Of a stretch of 64,000 bases of DNA, positions 62,940 to 64,000 are shown piece by piece. The notes beneath the pieces are model-generated. The model saw nothing but the letters and a program-made list of their open reading frames with translations. It made no database searches and was not told the DNA's origin. The position numbers were made by a program, and so were the translations under genes. Numbering within the stretch: the first letter of the stretch is position 1; each line of letters begins with the position of its first letter. Origin of the DNA: Anthonomus grandis grandis (taxonomy: Eukaryota; Arthropoda; Insecta; Coleoptera; Curculionidae). The DNA is taken from the NCBI RefSeq assembly GCF_022605725.1, contig NC_065558.1, forward strand, positions 5,518,001 through 5,582,000. Direction: 5' to 3'.

Positions 62940-64000
62940 CATTTCTTAATTTTTTATGTGCCCCAGGCATCTTCCGTAGCTTTGCCTCTTAAAATTATTC
63001 TTCTTCTCATTGGAAAATAATTTTTTATTATATTTTATAGGTTTCAAAGTCCAGGCATTTAAAAAAAATTATCATTTTATTCAGGACATATCAAATACAT
63101 TTTTGTATATCTTTATAGACGCCATAGACTTGGACATTATGTTATATATCTTTGAAGTCACTTGCACTTTTATTCTAGGCATTACCAATAATTTTTCAGA
63201 GGCTTTAAAGGATGTGAAATCTTCTAGTAATTTTTTATTTTATTTTAGGCACTTGAATCATTGTTGAGATTGTTCCAGGCAATATCAACAATTTTTCGTA
63301 GCCTTTAAAGGATGTAAAATAGTTTTTTGTTTAATTCCAGGCATTTAAAGTCATCTTTATTCTCCTAGTCATTTTCTATTTTATTTTAGACACTTGAACT
63401 TATTCTTTATTTTATTCCAGGCATTTTAAGTCATTTTTGAGATTGTTACAGGCAATACGAATAATTTTTCATGGCCTTTAAAGGATGTGAAATAGTTTTT
63501 TGTTTAATTCCAGGCATTTAAAGTCATCTTTAGTCTCCTAGTCATTTTCTATTTTATTTTAGACACTTGAAGTTATTCTTTATTTTATTCCAGGCATTTT
63601 AAGTCATTGTTGAAATTGTTCCAGGCAATACGAATAATTTTCATAGCCTTTAAAGGATGTGAAATAATTTTTTATTTAATTCCAGGCATTTTAAGTCATC
63701 TTTATTCTCCTAGTCATTTTTTATTTTATTTTAGGCACTTGAAGTTATTCTTTATTTTATTCCAGACATTTTAAGTCATTGTTGAGATTGTTACAGGCAA
63801 TACGAATAATTTTCATAGGCTTTAAAGGATGTGAAATAGTTTTTTGTTTAATTCCAGGCATTTAAAGTCATCGTCATTCTTTTAGTCATTTTCTATTTAT
63901 TTCAGGCATTTGAAGTTATTCCTTATTTTATTCCAAGCATTTTAAGTCATTGTTGAAATTGTTCCAAACAATACGAATAATTTTTCATATCTTTAAAGGA
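62940..64000. repeat. ~172-bp higher-order tandem array, running off the window
   Basis: The anchor ATTGTTCCAGGCAATACG-like word recurs at 63269, 63442, 63615, 63787 and 63958 (173, 173, 172, 171 bp). Each unit holds three or four related sub-units, each centred on TTTTATTCCAGGCATTT followed by AAAGTCAT-like sequence, plus the unique word CCTTTAAAGGATGTGAAATA. The first ~300 bp are more diverged single sub-units. The regular copies are close to each other in sequence, so this part is young compared with the scattered CCAG repeats elsewhere in the window. The right limit lies outside. Confidence 0.9.

Noticed and set aside
62940..64000. Regularly spaced repeats that might suggest a CRISPR array
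   Set aside because: The whole 172-bp unit is conserved, with no unique spacers, and the genome is eukaryotic; it is a tandem satellite.

Overview
This is an AT-rich animal nuclear window. Short spliced exons, compact AT-rich introns with TTTTAG or TTTCAG acceptors, a SLC35E2-type transporter of insect length, and the mix of transposons point to an insect, probably a beetle (inference). No bacterial, viral-genome or CRISPR features are visible.

Three protein genes and one tRNA can be supported. (1) A five-exon plus-strand gene for an SLC35E2-like nucleotide-sugar/triose-phosphate transporter-family protein lies at 2834-5520. (2) Gene A is a large minus-strand gene, 34387 down to 6183, with twelve coding exons that join in frame. 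It encodes a secreted protein of about 838 residues, rich in Thr/Pro/Glu, with recurrent Gly-Arg-Arg motifs. Its 23-nt first coding exon carries the start of the signal peptide. (3) Gene B, minus strand, 61263 down to 56547, has four exons and 197 residues. It has the same architecture: a 17-nt signal-peptide exon, the same intron phase, an acidic Tyr-rich N-terminus, Thr runs and AGRR motifs. A and B look like paralogues in a local cluster. I do not recognise the family; a cuticle or extracellular-matrix role is inference only. A tRNA-Thr(AGT) sits inside a gene A intron on the same strand.

The rest is intron or intergenic DNA packed with decayed mobile elements. These include a Harbinger transposase (1-576), many Jockey/CR1-like non-LTR fragments, a Penelope-like element with a GIY-YIG end (45.2-45.96 kb), a BEL/Pao integrase fragment (33.2-33.6 kb) and two mariner-like transposase relics. 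There is also a non-autonomous hAT element with a perfect 8-bp target duplication (37539-38750) and several foldback or MITE-like elements.

Tandem repeats are prominent: a 174-bp array that stays open as a 58-residue repeat (22.0-22.9 kb, related copies at 25.4-25.9 kb), an ~0.8-kb duplication (40.0-41.7 kb), a ~181-bp satellite (54.3-56.1 kb), a ~450-690-bp repeat inside gene B intron 1 (58.2-60.1 kb) and a ~172-bp array running off the right edge (63.0-64.0 kb). A short motif resembling TTCCAGGCAGTTGAA recurs across large parts of the window. Four minus-strand sites resemble hammerhead ribozyme cores, one of them in the 3' part of the Penelope-like element.

SLC35E2 and gene A converge tail to tail at about 5.77-5.80 kb, with opposing polyadenylation signals only ~25 bp apart.
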